Source: CAZWEZ01 sp964632795 (lineage in GTDB: Bacteria > Pseudomonadota > Alphaproteobacteria > Rhodospirillales > 2-02-FULL-58-16). Taken from it: a stretch of 36,007 nucleotides of DNA. Every line of letters begins with the position of its first letter. Position 1 is the stretch's first letter. The notes under the pieces are model-generated. The model searched no databases and was not told where the DNA came from. It worked only from the letters and a program-made list of their open reading frames with translations. The stretch lies in NCBI GenBank assembly GCA_964632795.1, contig CAZWEZ010000029.1, positions 1 through 36,007 of the forward strand, given 5' to 3'. Below, in pieces: positions 23,665 through 31,599 of the stretch. Position numbers and translations under genes: made by a program.

Positions 23665-24858
23665 TCAACGCTGTGTCAGCTTGAGTTCGATTCGGCGGTT
23701 GCGGCGGTTGGCGATCTCGTCTCCGCGCAGGTCCAATGGCTGGTATTCGCCGAAACCCGTCGCCGCCAGGCGGTTCGGGGGGATGCCCCGGCCGATCAGG
23801 AAATTGACCACCGAGATGGCCCGGGCCGAGGACAGTTCCCAGTTGGAGGGGAAACGGGCGCTGAAGATGGGGATCTGGTCGGTGTGCCCGTCGACCCTGA
23901 GGATCCAGTCGATGTCGGAGGGGATCTTGGCGGCGATCTCGATCAGGCTGTCCGCCAGCTGGGCCATCTGCGCCTTGCCCGATTCGCCGATATCGGCCGA
24001 GGCGCTCTCGAACAGCACCTCCGATTGGAACACGAAGCGGTCGCCGACCACCTGGATGCCCGGCCGGTCGCCGAGCAAGCTGCGCAGGCGGCCGAAGAAC
24101 TCCGAGCGGTAGCGCGACAGTTCCTGGACCTTGGTCGCCAGGGCGGCGTTGAGGCGCTTGCCCAGCGACATGATCTGGACCTTCTGGTCCTCGGCCAGTT
24201 CCTCGTAGGCCGTCAGCGTCGAGGACAACTGGGCCAGCTGCTGGCGCAGGGCCGACATTTGCTGGTTGAGCAGGGCCAACTGGGCGCGGGCGCTTTCGGA
24301 CAGCTCCCGTTCCTCGATCAGCGCGCCCTCGGTGTCCTCGAGTTGGCCGGACATCGAGGTGATCTTGCCTTCCAGCTCCTTCTTGAGGGCGTCCAGCGCG
24401 GCCACCTGCCGATTGAGGGTGACGATCTGCCTGAGCTGGAGGACGATCTTCTCCTTGTCGGCGGCGATGGTCTTCCTCGACTCGGCCAGCGATTTCTCCA
24501 GGTCGGTGGCTCTCTCCTCGGCCCCTTCGGTGCGCAGGGTCAGGGCCTCGATCGTCGCTTCGAGGTCGTCGGTGCGGGTCACCGAGGCCTGCAACTCGGT
24601 CGAAAGCTGGGCCACGTCGGCAAGCAGGTTCTCGCTGGTCTTGCGCTCCAGGGCCAACACCTCGGCCAGTTCGCTGATCTGGTTGTTGAGCTTCACGAGG
24701 GCCTCGTCGCGGCCCGAGAGGGCGTCGTTGAGGGAGAACTGGGCCAGCACGAACACCATCAGCAGGAAGATGACGACCATCAGCAGCGTCGCCAGGGCAT
24801 CGACGAACCCCGGCCAGATGTTGGTGCTGCGTTGGGAGCGGCGGGCGAGGGCGGCCAT
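23665..24858 (-). CDS. MotB/OmpA-like peptidoglycan-binding membrane protein
   Basis: 397 residues. An N-terminal TM helix (WPGFVDALATLLMVVIFLLM) carries an aspartate at the position used for proton binding in MotB/ExbD-type stators. A long coiled coil follows (about 45-245, many LxxxLxx heptads). The C-terminal OmpA domain binds peptidoglycan: VFQSEVLFESASADIGESG, DWILRVDGHTDQIPI, ELSSARAISVVNFLIGRGIP and ANRRNRRIEL. With the MotA-like protein encoded just upstream it should form an ion-driven stator complex in the inner membrane. No flagellar gene is nearby, so a Tol-like or transport role is more likely than flagellar rotation. Confidence 0.85.
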   Translation of the reverse strand: MAALARRSQRSTNIWPGFVDALATLLMVVIFLLMVFVLAQFSLNDALSGRDEALVKLNNQISELAEVLALERKTSENLLADVAQLSTELQASVTRTDDLEATIEALTLRTEGAEERATDLEKSLAESRKTIAADKEKIVLQLRQIVTLNRQVAALDALKKELEGKITSMSGQLEDTEGALIEERELSESARAQLALLNQQMSALRQQLAQLSSTLTAYEELAEDQKVQIMSLGKRLNAALATKVQELSRYRSEFFGRLRSLLGDRPGIQVVGDRFVFQSEVLFESASADIGESGKAQMAQLADSLIEIAAKIPSDIDWILRVDGHTDQIPIFSARFPSNWELSSARAISVVNFLIGRGIPPNRLAATGFGEYQPLDLRGDEIANRRNRRIELKLTQR

Positions 24859-24866
24859 GGCGGCCC

Positions 24867-25066
24867 CTAGTGGATAAAATCTAACATATGGGACCCCTCG
24901 GGGGAGCGGGGATGTCCCCCGGAGTCCCCAGGGGGCGGCTTCCCGAGCTCACCGGATGCGTTGCCCGATGCTTGTGATGCTCCGGCATCACCGCGCATCG
25001 AGCGCCTTTCCGGGTGAACTCGGGAAGCCGTCGTATGGGCACCATATGTTAGATTCTATCCACTAG
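24867..25066. repeat. 200-bp inverted-repeat element between MotA-like and MotB-like genes
   Basis: Terminal inverted repeats of 25 bases (24867-24891 and 25042-25066; CTAGTGGATA...ACATATGG) match at 24 of 25 positions. A second nested pair lies inside: 24936-24955 with 25010-25030 (CGGCTTCCCGAG / CTCGGGAAGCCG). The whole can fold into one long hairpin. No open frame. The right-hand terminus contains the stop codon of the MotA-like gene (25063-25065), and the left-hand terminus reaches to within eight bases of the MotB-like ATG. The outermost CTAG could be part of the element or a target duplication. MITE-like; no transposase in the window. Confidence 0.88.
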
Positions 25067-26208
25067 GTTTTCGTGTTGTCGGCGATGGCGGCGATGGTGC
25101 GGGCCAGCAGTTTGATCTCGCTGCGCAGTTGCTGGATGATCTCGTCGCGCCCGGAACTCAGTTCCTCGAGCAGGCGGGCGACGTAGACGTCGAGGTTGCG
25201 GATGTGGCTGCGGGTCCCCTCGTCGAGGATCGGGCCGGTGGCGGTCGCGTTCTCGACCAGCCGGGCGAGGAGGGGTTTGATCTCGACCTGGCTTTCGGCC
25301 AGCTTCATCATCAGCGCCTGCTCGGTGCGCATGTGGTCGGTCAGGGTCTCCAGCTTCTCGCCCAGCGACAACAGGTTGTTGTTGGTCGAGATCCGGTTCT
25401 CCTCGCCCCGGGCCAGGGTCCGTTGCAGGTTCTCCAGGCTTTCCGCGGTCTGTTCGAGCAGCGCCTGGACGTAGGCCGGGACCGTCTGGTCGCCGTCTCC
25501 GGGCAGGGCGCCGCTGGACAGCCGGGTGAGGCTGGACAGCCACTCCTCGAGGTGGTTGTAGAAGCGGTTCTGGGCCTGGCCGGCCTGAAGGTCCAGGAAC
25601 CCCAGCACCAGCGAGCCGGCGAGCCCGAACAGCGACGAGCTGAAGGCCGTCCCCATGCCCCTCAACGGGGCCTGGAGGCCGCTTTGCAGGTCCCTGAAGA
25701 CGCTCGAGACGTCGCCGCTCCCGGACACCGACAGGCCGCCGATCACGGTGCCGATCGAGGACACCGTGTCCAGCAGCCCCCAGAAGGTCCCCAACAGGCC
25801 GAGGAAGATCAGCAGGCCGATGGTGTAGCGCGACAGGTCGCGGGATTCGTCGAGCCGCGAATAGATGCTGTCGAGCAGCGAGCGCATGGCCATCGTCGAC
25901 AGGCTCAGGCTGTCCCTGCGTTCGCCCAGCATGGTCGCCATCGGGGCCAGCAGGCGCGGCGCCCGGGGCTGGGACAGGGTGGTCTGGCTTTGGCGGAAAC
26001 TCTCGATCCAGGCGACCTCCGGATAGAGCATCAGCACCTGGCGGAAATTGTAGATGATGCCCAACATCAGCACACCGACGATCAATCCGTTGAGCGGCGC
26101 GTTGGCCATGAAGGCGTCGCGCAACGGGTTGTAGAGGGCGACGTTCAACAGCATGACCGCAATCAGGAACAACGACATCCGGACGAGGAATCGCCGCGGC
26201 CTGGCCAT
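25063..26208 (-). CDS. MotA/TolQ/ExbB-family proton-channel-like protein
   Basis: 381 residues from the ATG at 26208, preceded by tcaggaga. TM segments at about 8-28 (FLVRMSLFLIAVMLLNVALY), 37-60 (GLIVGVLMLGIIYNF), 140-165 (TIGLLIFLGLLGTFWGLLDT) and 180-215 (AFSSSLFGLAGSLVLGFLDL). LGLLGTFWGLLDT and the GMGTAFSSSLFGLAGSLVLG segment are the paired channel helices of the MotA/TolQ/ExbB family. A coiled-coil tail of about 150 residues follows. Its stop codon lies within the terminus of the adjacent 200-bp repeat, so the C-terminus may have been changed by that insertion. Partner of the MotB-like protein. Confidence 0.83.
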   Translation of the reverse strand: MARPRRFLVRMSLFLIAVMLLNVALYNPLRDAFMANAPLNGLIVGVLMLGIIYNFRQVLMLYPEVAWIESFRQSQTTLSQPRAPRLLAPMATMLGERRDSLSLSTMAMRSLLDSIYSRLDESRDLSRYTIGLLIFLGLLGTFWGLLDTVSSIGTVIGGLSVSGSGDVSSVFRDLQSGLQAPLRGMGTAFSSSLFGLAGSLVLGFLDLQAGQAQNRFYNHLEEWLSSLTRLSSGALPGDGDQTVPAYVQALLEQTAESLENLQRTLARGEENRISTNNNLLSLGEKLETLTDHMRTEQALMMKLAESQVEIKPLLARLVENATATGPILDEGTRSHIRNLDVYVARLLEELSSGRDEIIQQLRSEIKLLARTIAAIADNTKT

Positions 26209-26230
26209 GGCGGGTGGTTCTCCTGAGGTT

Positions 26231-26494
26231 ATACCAAGGGGCACTGATAATGACCCATAGAGACGGCTTTCCAGGGCTTTCGGCTAGGAGCGTGCGCTGT
26301 GGCGATGCGGCGCATCGCGAAACGTTCGCGACGCTGTCCGAAAGCCTTGGAAAGCCGCCGTTCCGGTCGCCTCGGCGTACCGCCGGAGGGCGTCGGAAAG
26401 CCTTGACGATGTCACCGCATCGCCTGCGGCTTTCCTCCTACCCGGCGGGACGCTGAGGCGATCTCTATGGGTCATTATCAGTGCACCTTGGTAT
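26231..26494. repeat. 264-bp palindromic element, copy 2 (R2)
   Basis: Homologous to 19210-19472. The terminal 33 bases (26231-26263) are an inverted repeat of 26462-26494 with one mismatch. Inner stems: 26264-26283 with 26338-26357 (one G-T wobble) and 26367-26386 with 26442-26461 (two mismatches), plus GGAAAGCC / GGCTTTCC near 26394 and 26428. At several positions both arms differ from R1 together, so pairing is kept. The element ends 22 bases upstream of the MotA-like ATG. No open frame of note. Confidence 0.93.
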
Positions 26495-26516
26495 CAGGGC
26501 CGGGCGCGGAGGAAGA

Positions 26517-27452
26517 TCAGCGCTCGACGACGTTGATGTCGACCCGGTTCTCCGGTTTTTCCGAGGTCTTGTTGCCCAGGGCGCGGACGTCGATGCGGGT
26601 GCTGCGGACACCGCTCTCGATCAGATAGGAACGCACCGCCAGGGCGCGGGACAGGGAGAGCCGCCGGGCCTTGCTGGCCGACAACGACTTGCCCCCGGCA
26701 TAGGCCAGAAGCTGGAGGCGGAGGCTGTCCTGGCCCTTGATCCGGGCGGCCAGGGACCGCAGTTCCTCCTTCGCCGCCCCCGGCAGCTTGGAGGCGTTGT
26801 CCGGGAACACCACCTGCATCGCCTTGCCCGGCTTCGGAGGGCCGCTGGGGGGCGGCAGCGAGGCCTGTTCCTCGGCCTTGGGCTGGGGCGCGGCGGCGGC
26901 TTCGGGGGGCTCGGTCTCGGCGCTGGGCGGCGGCGGGGTCAGAACCGCCGTCGCCTTGGGCTCCGTCACGGCTTCCGGTTCCGGTTCCGCTTTGGCGACC
27001 GCCTCGGGCTCGGCCGGCGGCGGTGGCGGGGCCATCGCCGGTGGTTCCGGGGCCGCGGTCACCGGCGGTTTTTCCGGGGCCATGGCCAGCGGCTGGACCG
27101 GGGGTTGGGGCGGCTCCACGTGCAGGCGGCTGTCGGCCTGCGCCAGGGCCGCTACCGGCTTGGCGGCGGCGGGCGCGGGCGCGACGAACAGCCGCGATAC
27201 CGGGGGTTGAGCCCCCGGCACCAGCAGGATCCGGCCCCCGGAGGTGGGCGGCAGGGCGGTCGCCTGCTTGATATAGCCGCCGTCGTCCAGCACCGAGAGG
27301 TCGACGAAGACGTTGGGATGGCTGGTGTCGATGTATGGCGACTCCTGCGCCGTCGCCCGCGGCCCGGCCAGGGCCAACAGGGCGATACCGGCGGCGACGG
27401 GAATCGACGCGCGGACATGGGCCGCGCGGAAGTGGTGACGAAGGATTCTCAT
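26517..27452 (-). CDS. Secreted proline-rich OmpA-family protein
   Basis: 311 residues from the ATG at 27452. A signal peptide (about 1-36, ending AGPRATAQ) is followed by a short domain (SHPNVFVDLSVLDDGGYI), a Pro/Ala/Glu-rich spacer of about 130 residues (about 75-205), and a C-terminal OmpA-like domain: MQVVFPDNASKLPGAAKEEL, LRLQLLAYAGGKSLSASKAR, SLSRALAVRSYLIESGVRST and ALGNKTSEKPENRVDINVVE. It likely sits in the periplasm or outer membrane and touches peptidoglycan through the OmpA domain, the spacer giving reach. It precedes the MotA-like and MotB-like genes on the same strand, separated from them by element R2, and may belong to the same envelope machine. Confidence 0.82.
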   Translation of the reverse strand: MRILRHHFRAAHVRASIPVAAGIALLALAGPRATAQESPYIDTSHPNVFVDLSVLDDGGYIKQATALPPTSGGRILLVPGAQPPVSRLFVAPAPAAAKPVAALAQADSRLHVEPPQPPVQPLAMAPEKPPVTAAPEPPAMAPPPPPAEPEAVAKAEPEPEAVTEPKATAVLTPPPPSAETEPPEAAAAPQPKAEEQASLPPPSGPPKPGKAMQVVFPDNASKLPGAAKEELRSLAARIKGQDSLRLQLLAYAGGKSLSASKARRLSLSRALAVRSYLIESGVRSTRIDVRALGNKTSEKPENRVDINVVER

Positions 27453-27566
27453 TGTCCTGTCATTCCCCCAGGCCTTGAGGTGAGCCTTTGGCGTTGCCTG
27501 TCGCTGCTTCCCCGAATCCTCGGAATCAAAATACCCAAGGGGCGGCCCATGCACAACCGGTTTGCG

Positions 27567-28376
27567 TCATCCTCGAGATTTATCGTGGCTGTCGCGCAGA
27601 AGTTCGCCCAACGGCGCGTGGAGCCGGTCGTTGGCGGCCAGGATGGAGCCGCTGGCGATCATCCCGGAACCGCCCTCGACCTCGCTGACGAAGCCGCCGG
27701 CCTCCCGCACCAGGACGATTCCCGCCGCCACGTCCCAGGGATGGAGCCCGGTCTCCCAGAATCCGTCGTAGCGTCCGGCCGCCACGTAGGCCAGATCGAG
27801 GGCCGCCGACCCGGTGCGCCGGACGCCGGCGACGATCGCCATCACCGCCTCCAGCTGGCGCAGGAACAGCCCGTGATCGCGCTCCCCCTTGAAGGGGATG
27901 CCGGTGGCGAACAGGGCCTCGTCCATGGCCCGGCGGGCGGAAACCCGGAGGCGGCTGCCGTTGAGGTGGGCGCCGGCGCCCTTCTCGGCCCAGAACATTT
28001 CGTCGTGGATGGGCTCGTAGACGACCCCGGCGAAGGGTTCCCCGTCCCGCTCCAGGGCGATCGAGATTGCGAAGTGGGGAATCCCGTGGAGGAAATTGGT
28101 GGTCCCGTCGAGGGGGTCGACGATCCACCGGTTGGAGGTGTCCGAGCCGGCGATCGTCCCCTTTTCCTCCATCAGGAAGCCGTAGTTCGGCCGCGCCCTG
28201 GAAAGCTCGGCGTGGACGACCTTCTCGGCGGTCCGGTCGGCGGCGCTGACGAAATCGGCGGGGCCCTTCTTGGACACCTGGAGGTGTTCGACCTCGCCGA
28301 AATCCCGGATCAGCTTGCGGGCCGCCTTCTGCGCCGCGACGACCATTACGTTGAGGAGGGGGGAACGATTGGCCAT
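27567..28376 (-). CDS. Inositol monophosphatase family protein (SuhB-like)
   Basis: 269 residues from the ATG at 28376. Metal-binding motifs of the lithium-sensitive phosphatase fold are in order: FLMEEKG (glutamate), WIVDPLDGTTNFLHGIPHFA (the D-P-L-D-G-T signature) and WDVAAGIVLVREAGG (C-terminal aspartate). It hydrolyses inositol phosphate or a related sugar phosphate with magnesium; SuhB homologues also act in rRNA transcription antitermination. Seven bases separate it from the efp stop, indicating one transcript. Confidence 0.9.
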   Translation of the reverse strand: MANRSPLLNVMVVAAQKAARKLIRDFGEVEHLQVSKKGPADFVSAADRTAEKVVHAELSRARPNYGFLMEEKGTIAGSDTSNRWIVDPLDGTTNFLHGIPHFAISIALERDGEPFAGVVYEPIHDEMFWAEKGAGAHLNGSRLRVSARRAMDEALFATGIPFKGERDHGLFLRQLEAVMAIVAGVRRTGSAALDLAYVAAGRYDGFWETGLHPWDVAAGIVLVREAGGFVSEVEGGSGMIASGSILAANDRLHAPLGELLRDSHDKSRG

Positions 28377-28383
28377 CGCGGGA

Positions 28384-28953
28384 TCAGTCCTTGGCCCGTT
28401 CCATGTAGGAACCGTCGGCGGTGTTGATGACAATCCGGGTGCCGGTCTCGATGTGGGGCGGGACCATGACCCGGACCCCGTTGTCGAGGATCGCCGGCTT
28501 GTAGGACGAAGAAGCGGTCTGGCCCTTGACCACCGCGTCGGCCTCGACCACGGTCAGGGTCACCGAGTCGGGAAGCCGGACCCCGATGGCCCCGCCCTCG
28601 TGGGACTCGATGGTCACCATCATGTTCTCCTGGAGGAAGGGCCGTTGGTCGTCGCCGATCATCTCGGCGTCGAGGGTGGTCTGTTCGTAGGTCTCGTTGT
28701 CCATGAAGGTCAGCATGTCGCCGTCGGCGTAGAGGAACTGGTGGGGCTTCTGGTCCAGGCGCACCCGCTCGACCGTCTCCGAGGAGCGGAAGCGCTCGTT
28801 GAGCTTGGAGCCGCCGCGGATGTCCTTGAGCTCCACCTGCAAGTAGGCCCCGCCCTTGCCGGGCTGGGTGTGCTGGATCTTGACCGCACGCCACAGGCGT
28901 CCCTGGTGCTCGATCACCATCCCCGGACGGATGGCGTTCCCGTTGATTTTCAT
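28384..28953 (-). CDS. efp: Elongation factor P
   Basis: 189 residues from the ATG at 28953. It helps ribosomes through polyproline stretches. Three beta-barrel domains are visible: MKINGNAIRPGMVIEHQGRL at the start, the modification loop QPGKGGAY with the acceptor lysine near residue 34, and the C-terminal PPHIETGTRIVINTADGSYM. A lysine at the loop tip is compatible with EpmA-type modification; no epmA or epmB is in the window. The window's proline-rich proteins (TrcR tail, OmpA-like spacer, cyclase tails) would be natural clients, which is inference. Confidence 0.95.
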   Translation of the reverse strand: MKINGNAIRPGMVIEHQGRLWRAVKIQHTQPGKGGAYLQVELKDIRGGSKLNERFRSSETVERVRLDQKPHQFLYADGDMLTFMDNETYEQTTLDAEMIGDDQRPFLQENMMVTIESHEGGAIGVRLPDSVTLTVVEADAVVKGQTASSSYKPAILDNGVRVMVPPHIETGTRIVINTADGSYMERAKD

Positions 28954-29002
28954 GGCCTTGGCCGTAGCGTGGAAAAACCCTGGAGTCGCGGCGCGGAAGC
29001 TA

Positions 29003-29650
29003 TCAGGTTGCCCGCCCCGAGGCAACGCCGATCGCCTCGTTGAAGGCGGCGACGGCGGCGGCGGGGCCCGAGGGGTGATCCCAGACGCCGGCCACCACGG
29101 CCAGGAAGTCGGCGCCGGCGCGGACCAGGGGCGCACAGGTGTCAACCGTGATGCCGCCGATGGCGACCGCCGGGACCGTCGTCGTCTGGCGCCACACTTC
29201 GAGGATTTCGGGATCGGCCCGACTCTTGGGCTGCTTGGTGCCGGTCGCGAAGAAGGCGCCGAAGGCCACGTAGTCGGCGCCCTTCTCGGCCGCCTCCATG
29301 GCCAGGTGGCGGGAATCGTGGCAGGTCACGCCGATGATGGCCTCGGGCCCGAGCGCGGCGCGGGCCTCCTCGTAGGTCGCGTCCTGCTGGCCGATGTGGA
29401 CGCCGTCGCAACCCAGCTCGCCGGCCAGGTCGGGACGGTCGTTGAGCAGGAAGGCGACGTCGCGGTCCTGGACCACCGGACGCAGGACCTCGGCGGCGCG
29501 GCGCACGGCGTCGTCGTCGGCCTCCTTGAGGCGCAACTGGACGCAGGCCACGTCGCCGCCGTCCAGCGCCGCCGCCAGCTGGCCGGCGAAGGCCGGCGGA
29601 TCGAGGCGCGGCGGCGTGATCAGGTACAGTCGGCAGGTGTCCACGGTCAT
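29003..29650 (-). CDS. thiE: Thiamine phosphate synthase
   Basis: 215 residues from the ATG at 29650, overlapping the previous stop (ATGA). It joins hydroxymethylpyrimidine pyrophosphate and thiazole phosphate in thiamine biosynthesis. TIM-barrel motifs: VACVQLRLKEADD, AFLLNDRPDLAGELGCDGVH, IGQQD, IIGVTCHDSRHLAMEAAEKG, ADYVAFGAFFATGTK, PAVAIGGIT and AGADFLAVVAGVW. Diphosphate-binding and GxG segments fit ThiE. Other thi genes are not in the window, so it may be an unlinked or TenI-like copy; the near-complete motifs favour ThiE. Confidence 0.85.
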   Translation of the reverse strand: MTVDTCRLYLITPPRLDPPAFAGQLAAALDGGDVACVQLRLKEADDDAVRRAAEVLRPVVQDRDVAFLLNDRPDLAGELGCDGVHIGQQDATYEEARAALGPEAIIGVTCHDSRHLAMEAAEKGADYVAFGAFFATGTKQPKSRADPEILEVWRQTTTVPAVAIGGITVDTCAPLVRAGADFLAVVAGVWDHPSGPAAAVAAFNEAIGVASGRAT

Positions 29651-30054
29651 TCCCCGCCCAGCCAGTCCCGGCAGGCCGCGGAGGGGTCGGCGACCGCCAG
29701 GAGGTCCAACGCCGGTCCGTCGGCCTCGTCGAGCGTCGCCCCGGACTGGGCGGCGATGTCGGCGATCCGTCCGCGGACCTCGGCCGGGACGTCGATCCTG
29801 ATGCAGCCGATTCCCTGGCGCAGGGCGTTGAGGGCCAGCCCGGGGTCGGCGCCGCAGTCGAGCACGGCGGTGAACGCAACCCCGGGGTTGACGCGGGCGG
29901 CCTCGGCGATCATCCCGGCGAACACCGACGCCCCCAGGTAGGCGGCGGCGCCCGGGGCGCTGCGCAGGGTGACGGCGAGGCCCGCCCGCCCGGCCGCCGA
30001 CAGCGCGGCGCGGGCGTGGTCCAGGCTGTGGACGATGACGGCGCGGCCCCCCAT
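29647..30054 (-). CDS. Conserved hypothetical protein between gap and thiE
   Basis: 135 residues from the ATG at 30054. It starts GGRAVIVHSLDHARAALSAA and contains LRSAPGAAAYLGASVFAGMI and FTAVLDCGADPGLALNALRQ, an alternating strand/helix pattern that could be a small alpha/beta fold. I do not recognise a named family. It overlaps thiE by four bases and starts 20 bases after the gap stop, so it is translated with them. A role tied to thiamine or to the glycolytic gene is only suggested by position. Confidence 0.7.
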   Translation of the reverse strand: MGGRAVIVHSLDHARAALSAAGRAGLAVTLRSAPGAAAYLGASVFAGMIAEAARVNPGVAFTAVLDCGADPGLALNALRQGIGCIRIDVPAEVRGRIADIAAQSGATLDEADGPALDLLAVADPSAACRDWLGGE

Positions 30055-30074
30055 GTGCCCGTGATGATTTTTTC

Positions 30075-31082
30075 TCAGCCGGCGGCGGCCATGGCGAGGG
30101 CGGTGTCGGGCATGCGGTTGGAGAACCCCCATTCGTTGTCGTACCACGACACCACCCGGCACAGGGTGCCGTCGACCACCTGGGTCTGGGTGACATCGAA
30201 GATCGAGCTTCGCGGGTCGTGGTTGAAGTCGATCGACACCAACGGCTTGTCGTTGACCCCGAGGATGCCCTTGAGCGAGCCCTCGGCGGCCTCGCCGATG
30301 GCCTGGTTGATCTCCTCGACGGTGGTCGCGCGCTTGGCGTTGAAGACCAGGTCGATCATCGACACGTTGGCCGTCGGCACCCGGATCGCCGAGCCGTCCA
30401 GCTTGCCGGCCAACTCGGGCAGGACCAGGCCGACCGCGCGCGCCGCCCCGGTCGAGGTCGGGATCATCGACATCGCCCCGGCCCGCGCCCGGCGCAGGTC
30501 CTTGTGCAGGGTGTCGAGCACCGGCTGGTCGCCGGTATAGGCGTGGATGGTCGTCATGTAGCCGCGCTCGATGCCGATCAGGTTGTTCAGCACATAGGCC
30601 ACCGGGGCCAGGCAATTGGTGGTGCACGAGGCGTTGGAGACCACCACGTGGTCCTTGGTCAGCTGGTCGTGGTTGACCCCGTAGACCACGGTCAGGTCGG
30701 CCTCCTTGGCCGGCGCCGAGACCAGGACCTTGGCGGCCCCGGCCTCCAGGTGCCGGGCGGCGCCGTCGCGGCTGTTGAACAAGCCGGTGCACTCCATGGC
30801 CAAATCCACGCCCAGCTCCCCCCACGGCAGCTTGGACGGGTCGCGTTCGGCGGAAACCTTGATCGGACCCAGGCCGACGTCCAGGCAGTCGCCGGCGACC
30901 GAGACCTCGGCGTCCAGCGTGCCGTGCACCGAATCGTACTTCAGCAGGTGGGCATTGGTCTCGGCCGGGCCGAGATCGTTGATGCCCACGACCTGCACGT
31001 CGGTGCGCCGGGATTCGATGATCGCCCGCAGGACGAGCCGGCCGATGCGGCCAAAGCCGTTAATACCAACGCGAATCGCCAT
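30075..31082 (-). CDS. gap: Glyceraldehyde-3-phosphate dehydrogenase
   Basis: 335 residues from the ATG at 31082, preceded by acggaga. It oxidises glyceraldehyde 3-phosphate in glycolysis. NAD-binding RVGINGFGRIGRLVLRA, the catalytic cysteine in SNASCTTNCLAP near residue 155, the catalytic histidine in TTIHAYTGDQ, and SWYDNEWGFSNRM are all present. It heads the minus-strand run gap, hypothetical, thiE, efp, suhB-like. Pgk, often adjacent in Alphaproteobacteria, is not here. Confidence 0.96.
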   Translation of the reverse strand: MAIRVGINGFGRIGRLVLRAIIESRRTDVQVVGINDLGPAETNAHLLKYDSVHGTLDAEVSVAGDCLDVGLGPIKVSAERDPSKLPWGELGVDLAMECTGLFNSRDGAARHLEAGAAKVLVSAPAKEADLTVVYGVNHDQLTKDHVVVSNASCTTNCLAPVAYVLNNLIGIERGYMTTIHAYTGDQPVLDTLHKDLRRARAGAMSMIPTSTGAARAVGLVLPELAGKLDGSAIRVPTANVSMIDLVFNAKRATTVEEINQAIGEAAEGSLKGILGVNDKPLVSIDFNHDPRSSIFDVTQTQVVDGTLCRVVSWYDNEWGFSNRMPDTALAMAAAG

Positions 31083-31185
31083 TCCATTCTCCGTAGCCAA
31101 AAGTCGGCGAGGCCGCCAACGTCAAGCATGCCCCTTTTATCGCCAACGCATATTGTGGCATATACATGTCGCCAGAAGAGAACCG

Positions 31186-31212
31186 CCGCCGTCCCGGGAC
31201 AAGGGACGGCGG
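31186..31212. other. 10-bp GC hairpin in the gap / zapA intergenic region
   Basis: Perfect stem CCGCCGTCCC / GGGACGGCGG with a seven-base loop. The divergent 277-base region between gap and the DUF4164 gene holds this hairpin and one good rightward promoter. The hairpin has no T-run on either strand, so it may be a leader structure for gap rather than a terminator. Confidence 0.45.
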
Positions 31213-31283
31213 GAATTCCGAAGGCGAAAGATCGGCCGATTGGCGTTTTCCGTCAATTGCTTTTTTGGTGCCAGCGGGAGCGG

Positions 31284-31313
31284 TTGACGCCTTGAGCGGA
31301 CGCGGCATATTCT
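31284..31313 (+). promoter_or_regulatory. Candidate promoter of the DUF4164-zapA-6S operon
   Basis: TTGACG (31284-31289) and TATTCT (31308-31313) with an 18-base spacer, about 45 bases upstream of the DUF4164 start codon. Confidence 0.5.
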
Positions 31314-31359
31314 GCCCCGCCCGAGGCGAGGTCTTTCGAGGGCGAGGCCGGAGGGCTCG

Positions 31360-31599
31360 GTGACCAACACGAGCGTACAGAAACCGTCGCGGCTGGAGCG
31401 GGCGCGAGAGCGCCTCGACAAGGCCGTCGCCCGGGTCGAGGCGGCGCTCGAGGCGCGGGCCCGCAACGGCGGCGACGGGGTGAGCGAGGAGTTGGAGGCG
31501 GTGCGGGCCAAGAACGCGGCGTTGAAGGAATCCTACCGCACCGTCTCGGAACGCCTCGAGGGCACCATCGACCGCCTCAAGACGATCCTGGAAAGCTGA
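31360..31599 (+). CDS. DUF4164 coiled-coil protein upstream of zapA
   Basis: 79 residues from a GTG at 31360, preceded by ggaggg. Almost entirely helical: RLERARERLDKAVARVEAAL and ENLKxxY-like KNAALKESYRTVSERLEGTI. The family (DUF4164) is found just ahead of zapA in many Alphaproteobacteria and may act in cell division in a ZapB-like way, which is inference. Its TGA overlaps the zapA ATG by one base. Confidence 0.78.
   Translation: MTNTSVQKPSRLERARERLDKAVARVEAALEARARNGGDGVSEELEAVRAKNAALKESYRTVSERLEGTIDRLKTILES

Noticed and set aside
23665..26208. Zorya antiphage system (ZorA/ZorB)
   Set aside because: The MotA-like/MotB-like pair resembles ZorAB in outline, but no ZorC, ZorD or ZorE gene is adjacent; the neighbours are housekeeping and transporter genes.
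19210..26494. Insertion sequences at the R1/R2 sites
   Set aside because: The elements are about 263 bp, lack any transposase frame, and are internally palindromic throughout, so at most they are non-autonomous.
26481..28427. Long plus-strand open frame (648 codons)
   Set aside because: It is antisense to the OmpA-like and phosphatase genes, spans the R2-side intergenic region and has only low-complexity Arg/Gly/His-rich translation, typical of GC-rich shadow frames.
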